A stretch of 19,540 nucleotides of DNA from Ophiocordyceps camponoti-saundersi (nom. inval.) (taxonomy: Eukaryota; Ascomycota; Sordariomycetes; Hypocreales; Ophiocordycipitaceae). Numbering within the stretch: the stretch's first letter is position 1; each line of letters begins with the position of its first letter. A program made the translations under genes and the position numbers. The stretch spans positions 1-19,540 of the forward strand of contig PDHQ01000488.1 of NCBI GenBank assembly GCA_003339415.1, written 5' to 3'. Below the pieces are notes generated by a model that worked only from the letters and a program-made list of their open reading frames with translations, did no database searches and had not been told where the DNA came from. Shown one piece after another: positions 11,006 through 19,153 of the stretch.

Positions 11006-11856
11006 TATTACGGATCGTACCCGTAATTACCTAATCTTACCCGTAGCCCTTAATCTAAGCTTCTAAAGATAGAGAGAGATAAGGGGTAATAAGAAGGTAA
11101 GGGGCTTTACTTACTTTAACCGGGCAGTAGGTAGCCGGAATAGGAAATTCACAAAGCATAAATAAGTAAGAACTTCCTAAATAGAAATATCTTATAAGGC
11201 AGGGGAAGGTAATAGAGAGTAGGCTTTTATAGTATTAATTGTTTAGATTAAAAGCTTAGAGAAGAAGGAAAGGAAAGACCCTTCGAGGGAAGGAAGCCTT
11301 CCTTTTATAGTTTTCCTTCTCTAAGAAACTATCTAATTATATAAGCTAGCTAGAAAGTTATAGAATACCGTAAAAGCTTTATATTATAAATATACTAGCG
11401 AATAGAATAGCTTTATTTTATTCTATTTGCTTCTATTATATTCTTTTGCTTTAAAATTAAATTCCTACTTTAAAATTAACCCTTAATTTTAAATCTACTA
11501 TATCCCTTAGCGAATAGAATAGCTTTATTCTATTCTATTATATTCTATTAGCTTCTAGGCTAATAATGAATTATAATAGATAATTCTTTATTTATAATAG
11601 CTAATATTTCTTTCTATTTTTAACTGTTTCTAACTATTCTTCTTATCCTAGGAATTTTATTCGTTATTCTTATCTTTATTATCTTATCTTATTATCCGGT
11701 ATTTAACCTTCCGAGGTTTAGCCGTAATTTAAATACTAAATACTAGTATTTTTACTTTATTATATAAAATATATTATTAAGCTATTTATATAATAAATAC
11801 TGCTTATATAATAAGAATAGTACTTTTAACTAGTATTTATATCTTAGATTATTACA
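11006..11856 (-). repeat. 3' LTR of the Ty3/gypsy element
   Basis: 851 bp, aligning without gaps to 18298-19148 at about 96% identity. In element orientation it starts TGTAATAATC (intact TG) and ends CCGTAATA. It contains a 22-bp direct repeat (11396-11417 and 11508-11529, both beginning TAGCGAATAG), a multi-stem inverted structure at 11255-11325, and TATA-like boxes near its upstream end, for example TATAAATAG at 11790-11782. AATAAA-like words between 11400 and 11425 on the minus strand could serve as polyadenylation signals, but this DNA is too AT-rich for them to be convincing. Confidence 0.95.
11255..11325 (-). repeat. Nested stem-loops in the 3' LTR
   Basis: An outer 10-bp stem, CTTAGAGAAG (11255-11264) with CTTCTCTAAG (11316-11325), encloses two perfect hairpins: CCCT-TCG-AGGG (11279-11289) and AAGGAAG-C-CTTCCTT (11290-11304). 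This could fold as a three-way junction in the LTR transcript. The copy in the 5' LTR (18547-18617) has one C-to-T change in the right arm. Its function is unknown. Confidence 0.7.
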
Positions 11857-11858
11857 CG

Positions 11859-11869
11859 TTCCCCTTTCT
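11859..11869 (-). promoter_or_regulatory. Polypurine tract (plus-strand DNA priming site)
   Basis: The minus strand reads AGAAAGGGGAA, followed by CG and then the first base of the 3' LTR. A purine run directly upstream of the 3' LTR is the standard primer site for plus-strand synthesis. A 14-base exact copy of this site and its edges occurs again 194 bases upstream. Confidence 0.8.
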
Positions 11870-12087
11870 ATAGTTAATAACCTTATAAACTTTACTATAG
11901 AAGAATAATATAGGGTATAAATAATAGTTAGTTAGTTAATTAGTTATTTTTATTCTTATAAGAAAAGAAAGAGTATTTCGAAAAAACTTAATAAGGTAAA
12001 AATAATTAATTAAATTTTATATAGGGTTCCTATTATTATATTATTCGTAACGTTCCCCTTTCTAAGGTTTTTAATCTTAAAAACTTC
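11870..12087 (-). other. 3' untranslated region with a second polypurine tract
   Basis: Non-coding spacer between the end of pol and the polypurine tract at the LTR. At 12051-12064 it contains the same 14 bases (minus TAGAAAGGGGAACG) as 11857-11870. It also has a GTTA/GTTAATTA short repeat near 11928-11946. After the upstream tract the minus strand continues TTACGAATAATA, loosely resembling the LTR start. Confidence 0.7.
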
Positions 12088-12144
12088 TTATTAAAGGTAT
12101 TTTTCTTTATTTTTATTAAATTTTTTAATAAGTTTAAGTGCCTT

Positions 12145-12261
12145 AGTTAGGTGCTTAGCAGGTTCCTAGGTATTTTCTTTAGAAGGGTATCCCTTCTATT
12201 TTATTAGATAATATACTATACCTTCTTCTATCTTTTTATCTATAATAGCTTCAGGTTTATA
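12145..12261 (-). pseudogene. Chromodomain at the C-terminus of integrase
   Basis: Reads Y-L-I-K-stop-K-G-Y-P-S-K-E-N-T-stop-E-P-A-K-H-L. This is the chromodomain core, in which both stop positions (TAG at 12198 and 12168) are Trp in the family. In chromoviruses this domain binds methylated histone H3 and steers integration to heterochromatin. That fits its position in repeat-dense DNA, but the targeting itself is inferred from the family. Confidence 0.88.
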
Positions 12262-12279
12262 TTCTTCTTCTAATACCGT

Positions 12280-13360
12280 AATTTCGATATTTTCTTCTAA
12301 TTTAGCATCTTTAGGTGCTTTTTCTAGTAAGGAAATATAAAATACTAGATAAATAAACATTCCTTTAGGAAGTTTAAGCTTATAATTAAGGTTATTTAGC
12401 TTTTCTTCTATAAGGAAAGGTCCTAATTTTTTAAATTCTAAGGACTAATTAGGCTATTTAGTTTCTATATTTTTCTTTAATAAATAAACCTTATCGTTTT
12501 TATTAAATAAGGGTTCTTTTTCGCGTTTCTTATTATAATAATAACTAATTCTTTTAGCTATAAAATCTAATTCTAATTTAATATAAGAATATAGAGATCT
12601 AAGCTGTTCGGTATTTAGAATAGCTTTTTCGTTATTAGTTTTATCTAATAGGCCTAGTTTATAGGCTTCCGGGTTAAATCCGTAATTCGCTATAGCGGGC
12701 GTTATTTTAATAGATTCTAATTCGGCGGTATTATAAGCTAACTAAGCTATAGGTAAGTTTATTACCTAGTTATCTTATTCGTAATTAATATAGGCTCTAA
12801 GGTATTATTTTAAAGTCTAATTTAGGCGTTCCGTAGCCCCGTTAGTTTCTAGGTAGAAAGCAGTACTTAATTTATATTTAGTTCCTAGTCTAGATATAAG
12901 GCTAGTCTAGAATTTAGAATTAAACTTAGGGTCTCTATCGCTTATAATAACTTTAAGTAAGCCTCTATCTACTACTATTATTCTTAAGAATAAATAACTT
13001 AATTTTTTAGCAGATAAAGCCTTTATCGTAGGTATAAAATAGCCGTATTTAGTTAATCTATCGGTTATAACTAAAATAGAATTATATTCCGTATTAGTTA
13101 TAGGGTCTACTAATAAGGGTAATTTAATTATAAAATCTATAGCTATATTTTCCTAAGGTTATTCGGTAACTGTTATAGGTTATAAAAATCCGTAAGGCTT
13201 ATACCTTAAAGCTTTAGATTTATTGCAAATATTATAGTTTTTAATAACTTTAATAATAGCTTTTTTAAGGTTTTTTATATTATAATAGGCTTTAATTTTA
13301 TTATAAGTTTTTTATATTCCTTAATAGCTATAAATAGGTAATTCGTGGAATTCTTTAACT
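12280..13360 (-). pseudogene. Ty3/gypsy integrase of pol
   Basis: Inserts the DNA copy into the genome. The zinc-binding HHCC region is damaged: the first His (13347) and last Cys remain, while the second His and first Cys positions now read Tyr. The catalytic triad survives as A-I-D-F (Asp 13137-13135), I-S-D-R-D (Asp 12939-12937) and N-G-A-T-E-R (Glu 12831-12829). About a dozen stops lie between. A GPY-like/SH3-like stretch (L-G-P-F, near 12420) leads into the chromodomain. Confidence 0.9.
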
Positions 13361-13589
13361 ATAGTTTCTATTATATTAAAAGGTATAAATAGCTTTTCTT
13401 TTAAATAAGCTAAGTTATCTATCTACTTAATATTTTTATAATCCTTAAAATTAGTATCTTTATAGGCTTCTTTTATTTGTTTTAATATAGAATTATCGGC
13501 TTCTACCTTAAATATAGCGTTTAAGGTATTTTGTTCTAAATTTCCTTCGTTATTTATTTTAAGGAAATTAGTCGTTATAGGTATTATAC

Positions 13590-14000
13590 TAGTATCTAAA
13601 TTAAGTCTTCTACTAATAATATTAGCTCTTTTATTCTCACTTCCTTTTTTATATATTATTTCGTAATTATAATCTGTGAGGAATTTAGCTTACCTAATTT
13701 ATTAGCTATTTAAGGTTTAACTCGTATTAAAATAGCTTATATTTTTATAATCGGTATAAATCTTTAATTTAAATTCGTTTCCTAATATATAGTGCTTAAA
13801 TTCTTTAATTACTTTAATAATAGCTAAAAATTCTTTATTATAGATAGGATAGTTAATTTCCGAATCTACTAGCTTTTTAGAATAGAAAGCTATAAGGTGT
13901 AATATAGTATTATTTTCCTAGCTTAATTAGGCTCCTATAGCGTAATTAGAAGCGTCGGTTTCTAAGATTAAAAGCTGTTTCGAATTATAAGCTATTAATA
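13590..14000 (-). pseudogene. Ty3/gypsy RNase H domain of pol
   Basis: Removes the RNA strand during reverse transcription. E-T-D-A-S-N-Y-A (Asp 13956-13954) is the first catalytic segment. It is followed by F-Y-S-K-K-L, then P-I-Y-N-K-E-F-L-A-I (the Glu-containing segment) and I-Y-T-D-Y (about 13755). Stops cluster where Trp and Gln-rich segments are usual. Confidence 0.88.
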
Positions 14001-14279
14001 TAGGTGCTAAGATTAGCTTTTCTTTAAGGGAATTAAAAGCTATATTAGCTTCTTCGGTCTATTTAAAAGGTTCTTTTTTAGCTAATTTTATTACTATTAA
14101 TATAGGAATAATTATATTAGAAAAGTCTTTAATAAACCTTCTATAATAATTATAGTAACCTATAAATTACTATATATTTTTAATCGATTTAGGTATAGGC
14201 TAGTCCTTTAAAGGTTCTAATTTGCTAGGGTCTATTTTAATATTATAAGGGGTTATAATAGTGCCTAGAAATTTAACTT

Positions 14280-15080
14280 TTTTAGAAAAGAATTCGCATT
14301 TCTTAGGATTAATATATAATTCGGCTTCCCGTAAAGCTTCTAATACCTTTTTTAAGTGAATTTTATATTCTTCTAAGGTATCTAAAAATATAATAATATC
14401 GTCTAAATAAGCCGTAGTAAATATATCTAAATAATCTCTTAGAATATAATTTATACGTTTTTAAAAGGTAGCAGGGCTATTATATAGTCCTAAGGGTAAT
14501 ACTAAATATTCGTAACTTCCGTATCTAATTCCGAAAGCTATTTTATATTCGTCTCCCTCTACTATTCGTATTTAGTAATAAGCTAATTTTAAATCTAACT
14601 TAGTAAAATACTATTTCTAGCTTAATCTATCTTTTAGTTCTATAATTAAAGGTATCGGCGTTCTATTTTTAATAGTATCGTTATTTAATTTTTAATAGTC
14701 GATTACGAGTTTTAATTTATCTTTTTCTTTACCCGATTTATTAGCAAATATAATAGGAGCTTTATAAGGGCTTTTAGAAGGTCTTATATATCCCTTTTTA
14801 ATTTATTCTTCTAGATATTCCTTTAATACTTATAGTTATTTTTTATTACTATTATAAATTCGTGTAAATCGAGGTTCCGAATTAGGCTTTAATTTAATTT
14901 CGTAATCTTATAGGCTTCTTTTAGGTAAAGTATTATCCGGGGGTTCTTTAAATATATCTAAGAATTCTTCTAGAATTTCTATAGGTATTAATTTATAGCG
15001 TTCTAATTTTTCTTTAGAATAAGAAGCTATTTCTTCCTTATAATCTATATTAGAAATAGCAGCTAACATAGTAGTAGTAT
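14280..15080 (-). pseudogene. Ty3/gypsy reverse transcriptase domain of pol
   Basis: Polymerase that copies the element's RNA. In order: K-G-Y-I-R-P-S near 14790; K-L-V-I-D-Y near 14700, followed by a stop where Arg is usual; F-T-K-L-D-L near 14600; Y-L-V-L-P-L-G-L near 14510; P-A-T-F-stop at about 14475; and Y-L-D-D-I-I-I at the active site (14409-14389). About ten stops interrupt it. Both catalytic Asp of YLDD are intact (GAC 14403, GAT 14400). Confidence 0.92.
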
Positions 15081-15606
15081 AAGGCGTTTTATTATAAATT
15101 TTATTACTTCTTGCTTTATTATAAGGTTCTTGCTTATAATAATTATATTTGTTTCTTATAGTAAATTTCTAATTATTATTATTAAAGAAGTTTTTCCTTT
15201 CTTTAATTTTTTTAATCGAACTATTCTCGTTATTCGGGCTTCTCGCCTTTTTAAAATTTCTCGAGCTAAATCCTTTATAAAGATTTCCTAGGGCGTTATT
15301 AAACCTAGTATTTTCTTTTCTATTCGTATAATTATAATAAGGTCGACTTTTATTATAATTATTTATATTCGATCGTTTATTCTTATAGTAATCGTTTTTT
15401 ATAGATTTAGATTACTTATTTTTTACGCTCGACTTACTTCTATTAGTATTTCTAGAAATCTTATAATAAGGCTTCTTACCGTTATTATAATTATACCTTC
15501 TCGGTTTATTTTTCCTTCTAGAAACCGTTCGATTATTTTTACTAGTATTACTATTAGAAGCACTAGATATTAAATAATCGTCTATAAATTTAACTTAGCC
15601 GGTTTT

Positions 15607-15987
15607 CTAATTAATTTGCGGATTATATTTATAAAGAAAAGGATAACCTAATATTATATCGTATTCTGCTATTTTAAAAATATCGAAGGTATCGGTAAAG
15701 GTATAAGGTCCTATTTTAAACTCGAAGTGATTAGTTTCGTATAAAATTATTCCCTTATTAAACTGAAAATTAAATCCTTCGGCGTTTTTTACTATACTAG
15801 GCGTTTTCTTTTTTATATAGCTTAAATTTAGACGTTTTATAGCTATAGGTGAAATATAATTACTAGCGGCTCCGCTATCTATAAAGGTTATTACTTCTTT
15901 TCCTTTATATCTTAAAGTAAAGGTTAGTTTAGAAATAGGGATTTTAGTACTATCGGTTTTAATAGTAATAGTATTAATACTTTGCAA
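15607..15987 (-). pseudogene. Retropepsin-type aspartic protease domain of pol (longest stop-free stretch)
   Basis: A 127-codon stop-free part of pol. The motif F-I-D-S-G-A-A-S (Asp codon 15879-15877) is the catalytic loop of the retroviral-type aspartic protease, and D-I-I-L-G-Y-P-F near the C-terminus is the expected hydrophobic-hydrophobic-Gly motif before the last strand. It would cut Gag and Gag-Pol as a homodimer. The first codon shown open is TTG, not ATG, so this is not an independent gene start. The frame continues upstream to the gag overlap. It ends at a TAG (15594-15592) a few codons into the linker. Confidence 0.92.
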
Positions 15988-16073
15988 TTTAGGATAGTTA
16001 TAATAACGCCTTTCCGTTCCTAAACCCTTACTAAAATCCTTATTCTTATTAGTTATACCCCTATTTACCCTTC

Positions 16074-16101
16074 TTAAATAGAGGCTTTCCCTTTTCCCTT
16101 A
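16074..16101 (-). promoter_or_regulatory. Candidate -1 ribosomal frameshift site between gag and pol
   Basis: The pol frame is closed upstream by TAA at 16101-16099 and the gag frame ends at TAA 16076-16074, so the two overlap by only about 25 bases. Within that overlap the minus strand has GGGAAAA (16098-16092), which reads G-GGA-AAA in the gag frame. This is the X-XXY-YYZ form of a -1 slippery heptamer, and a -1 step enters the pol frame exactly. RIP may have altered nearby bases and stops, so the original sequence could differ slightly. Confidence 0.6.
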
Positions 16102-17303
16102 AGGTTTTCTTTAAATTCCTTAGGTTCCGTTAGAAAATCCCACCTTCCGGGACTATTTTCCTCGGTAAGGGATCCGCTTCCTATAGGCCCTTTCGTTAAT
16201 AATTCTTTTATAGAGGTAAGCATAGCCTAAATCGTATCTAATTCGATACTAAGAATTCGGGGTCGAAAATCGTAGTTATTTCCCTTATTTTCTTTAAGAA
16301 TCCTATAATTAGTTTCCCTATCGAGAAGGAATTCTATTTCTTTAATAAAGAATCTTTCGTTAATAAAGCCGGCTTCTTTATAAAAGGTTAGTAAGGACGG
16401 GTAATAATTAACGTTCTATTTTTCCTATAAATAAAAATCGCAGTCCTTATCGTAGTAAAATTGCTAGCTAAGATTATAATACGCTTGCTTATACTTATCG
16501 AAGAATTCTTCTAAGTACCTTAAGTGCTAAAATAATTCGTTATAAGGAAAGCAGTCGTTATTTTTCTAATCTTCGAATTCCTTTAGAATTAGTTCCTTTA
16601 TTTTAATAAAATATTATATTTTTTCGTCTTTTTCTTTACTATCGGTTTCGATAGTATAAAGATATTCTATTATAAGAAGGGGTAATTCTTCTTTTTCCTT
16701 CTTAATTTTATCTTCCGGAATAAGGCTATCCTCTCTTTCTAGGATAGGTTTATAGTCTTCTCTTATTCCGTTAAAATCGTTAATATAGTCGTTAAGACTA
16801 AGGGTCGAAATAGAGTTTTCCGAAAGGCTATACTAGCTAGGTAAGTTAGAATAATAAGGAATTCCTTAAATTCCTTCTTTTCTATCTTTAAACTGTTCTT
16901 CCGTAACTTACTTATAAGTTTTAAAAGGGTTATTTTTACTCGGCGGGTAAAACTCTCCTCCGGAATCGAATTCCGTACTAGCTTCTAAAGGGCTTATAAG
17001 CTTTAGAGGCTTTTTCGTATTCCTAACTATATTCTAGCCGTCTAGGAATAGCGTATCGGCTATAAGTTCCGGGTTATATTGCCGCCTTAGTTCTTCTCGG
17101 AATTCGTATTCCTCTTAGTTTAAGTTATCTTCTTTCGTCGGCAGTTTAAATTTCGTACTACGAATAGCACTCCGTTCCTTCCTATTTAGGCCTAGCGTGT
17201 TGCGATTAGTAGCTAGGTAGGAAGAAATAACATTAATCGTCTTACTATTCGTAGAAGAGGTTTTTCCTATTCCTTTTCCTTTTCCTTATCCTTATTTTTT
17301 AAA

Positions 17304-17345
17304 GTAGTTTTTTATAATATAGCCTTCTTTATTATAAAAGAAGCA
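17304..17345 (-). pseudogene. Degraded CCHC zinc knuckle of gag
   Basis: The order C-x2-Y-x4-Y-x4-Y keeps the exact spacing of the retroviral CCHC nucleic-acid binding knuckle (C-x2-C-x4-H-x4-C), but only the first Cys codon (TGC at 17345-17343) remains. Tyr at the other three positions follows from TGY-to-TAY (Cys) and CAY-to-TAY (His). Confidence 0.85.
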
Positions 17346-18071
17346 GATAATAGGCTTTAAGGATACTATATCTAGATTTATAGGGTCTCCTCGATTAGCG
17401 TAATTTTTCTTATATTTTTTATTACCTTTATTAATATAAGAAGAGGTATTTTTACTTCCTTATTTTTGCTACTTTCTTTCGAAGAGTTAATCGTCGATTT
17501 TAATAGTAGAAGCTATATAAGTAAATAGCTCTTCAGGTCTATCTTACTTATATAATTCGTCTTTAACTTTATCTTTTAATCCTTCGTAAAAAATAGCTAT
17601 AAGGGCTTCGTCTTCCTAGTCTAACTTACTAGTTATTTATCTAAATTTAGCAGCGTAGTTAGAAGCAGCCCCTTTTTACCGTAAGGTTTATAATTTATAC
17701 TCTACAGTTCTTACTTTATCTTGCTAGCCGAAAACTTCCCGTAGTTTTTCTTCGAATCGATCGAAGCTAGTAAAAATAAGCTCCGTTTCTTCTTCTCGAT
17801 TATCCGTAAGTCCTAAATAATTCCTTAGTATAAGTTCGAACTAGTCTAAAGCTATACCTTCTAAGCAAGTAGAAGTATAGATTACTTTTATAAGTTCGTT
17901 ATAAAAAGCGGAAGAATAGAGCCTAAAATAAGCTCTAATATTAATTAGAAACGCTTATAAATCGTTATCTTTCCCGCTAAAGTATTTAGGTCTTAGGACC
18001 TTACTAATATTTATAATAGGTCTAGGATTAGTAGTAGTATAGGGGGGTGTAGGGGAGGTTATATTAGACAT

Positions 18072-18297
18072 ATTATACACCACTAGGTAGCGCCGCTTAT
18101 TTCCTAATTAGGAAAGAAGAAAGTGGATTTTTACCTTTTGTTTCCGTGGAGATATATGTGATTAAAAAAGTACTGTTTTTCTGTTTTTCTGTTTTTCTCT
18201 GTTTTTTCTGTTTTTCTAGGAAAGGAATTCTTTAGCATACTCTCTTCTTATTCTTCGTACCTATAAGGTAGTTATAGTAGTAAAGAAGCTTTTAACA
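18072..18297 (-). other. Leader between 5' LTR and gag
   Basis: A 226-base untranslated leader. Directly inside the LTR the minus strand reads TGTTAAAAGCTTC. It has no TGG, so a tRNA primer site is not assigned. A (CTGTTTTT)n-like repeat occupies 18173-18217 on the plus strand. This leader keeps many TpG and CpA steps, in contrast to nearly all other DNA here. Confidence 0.75.
18173..18217. repeat. CTGTTTTT short tandem repeat in the leader
   Basis: Five CTG steps separated by T/C runs of varying length. In the element's RNA this would be an A-rich run with CAG steps. Its unmutated TpG steps stand out. Confidence 0.85.
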
Positions 18298-19148
18298 TAT
18301 TACGGATCGTACCCGTAATTACCTAATCTTACCCGTAGCCCTTAATCTAAGCTTCTAAAGATAGAGAGAGATAAGGGGTAATAAGAAGGTAAGGGGCTTT
18401 ACTTACTTTAACCGGGCAGTAGGTAGCCGGAATAGGAAATTCATAAAGCATAAATAAGTAAGAACTTCCTAAATAGGAATATCTTATAAGGTAGGGGAAG
18501 GTAATAGAGAGTAGGCTTTTATAATACTAATTGTTTAGATTAAAAGCTTAGAGAAGAAGGAAAGGAAAGACCCTTCGAGGGAAGGAAGCCTTCCTTTTAT
18601 AGTTTTCCTTCTTTAAGAAACTATCTAATTATATAAGCTAGCTAGAAAGCTATAGAATACCGTAGAAGCTTTATATTATAAATATACTAGCGAATAGAAT
18701 AGCTTTATCTTATTCTATTTGCTTCTATCGTATTCTTTTACTTTGAAATTAAATTCCTATTTTAAAATCAACCCTTAATTTTAAATCCACTAAATCCCTT
18801 AGCGAATAGAATAGCTTTGTTCTATTCTATTATATTCTATTAGCTTCTAGGCTAATAATAAATTATAATAGATAATTCTTTATTTATAATAGCTAATATT
18901 TCTTTCCGTTTTTAACCGTCTCTAACCGTTCTTCTTATCTTAGGAATTTTATTTATTATTCTTATCTTTATTATCTTATCTTATTATCCGGTATTTAACC
19001 TTCTAAGGTTTAGCTATAATTTAAATACTAAATACTAGTATTTTTACTTTATTATATAAAATATATTATTAAGCTATTTATATAATAAATACTGCTTATA
19101 TAATAAGAATAGTACTTTTAACTAGTATTTATATCTTAGATTATTATA
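18298..19148 (-). repeat. 5' LTR of the Ty3/gypsy element
   Basis: 851 bp, colinear with 11006-11856. In element orientation it starts TATAATAATC (TG changed to TA) and ends CCGTAATA. It should carry the promoter; TATA-like words lie near its upstream end, but no start site can be fixed. It keeps CG at several sites where the 3' LTR has TA, and the reverse is true at other sites. Confidence 0.95.
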
Positions 19149-19153
19149 AATAA
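19149..19153. repeat. Target-site duplication AATAA, right copy
   Basis: Matches 11001-11005 and directly follows the outer edge of the 5' LTR. Confidence 0.85.

Larger units (their letters stand above)
12088..16098 (-). pseudogene. pol: pol of the Ty3/gypsy element (PR-RT-RH-IN-chromodomain), RIP-inactivated
   Basis: One frame (codon first bases divisible by 3) runs from the putative frameshift site to two tandem TAA codons at 12093-12088, with no indel seen across about 1335 codons. About 39 internal stops are all TAA or TAG, mostly where relatives have Trp, Gln or Arg. Landmarks: protease D-S-G at 15879-15871; a long Asn/Lys/Arg-rich linker (about 15590-15080); RT V-I-D-Y near 14700 and Y-L-D-D at 14409-14398; RNase H T-D-A-S at 13956; integrase zinc finger from His 13347; catalytic Asp 13137, Asp 12939 and Glu 12831; chromodomain 12261-12145. 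Unlike the copia element, all the catalytic Asp/Glu listed here survive. Only the first 126 codons downstream of 15987 form a long open stretch. Confidence 0.95.
16074..18071 (-). pseudogene. gag: gag of the Ty3/gypsy element, RIP-inactivated, with long C-terminal extension
   Basis: ATG at 18071 opens a 665-codon frame (first bases at remainder 2 modulo 3) to TAA at 16076-16074. About 25 internal TAA/TAG codons but no indel were seen. The capsid-type signature F-S-G-K-D-N-D-L-stop and L-E-G-I-A-L-D-stop-F (Trp at the second stop in relatives) lies in the first 100 residues. A CCHC knuckle follows at residues 243-256, then a G-K-G-K-G-I-G-K basic run. The remaining 410 or so residues are Glu/Lys/Tyr/Asn-rich and match no domain I recognise. 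This is much longer than usual for this family. The start is chosen because it is the first ATG after the leader and directly precedes recognisable gag. Confidence 0.88.
11006..19148 (-). mobile_element. Complete but RIP-inactivated Ty3/gypsy chromovirus
   Basis: An 8143-bp element on the minus strand: 5' LTR (18298-19148), leader, gag, pol with a -1 frame change, polypurine tract, 3' LTR (11006-11856), flanked by AATAA. The domain order protease, RT, RNase H, integrase defines Ty3/gypsy, and a C-terminal chromodomain places it among chromoviruses. The LTRs are the same length and differ at 33 of 851 positions by hand count. The internal frames carry about 64 premature stops, all TAA or TAG, but no frameshift was seen in gag or pol. 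The damage is therefore point mutation of the RIP type. LTR termini fit an original TG...CA: one outer edge still reads CA (11855-11856), the other now reads TA. Confidence 0.95.

Noticed and set aside
11396..11529. The 22-bp direct repeat in the LTR as a nested insertion boundary.
   Set aside because: It is present at the same places in both LTRs (one copy has a transition in the 5' LTR), so it predates this insertion and is simply part of the LTR.
15607..15987. Independent small protease gene starting at the first codon of the open stretch.
   Set aside because: That codon is TTG and the frame is open upstream to the gag overlap. It is a domain of pol.
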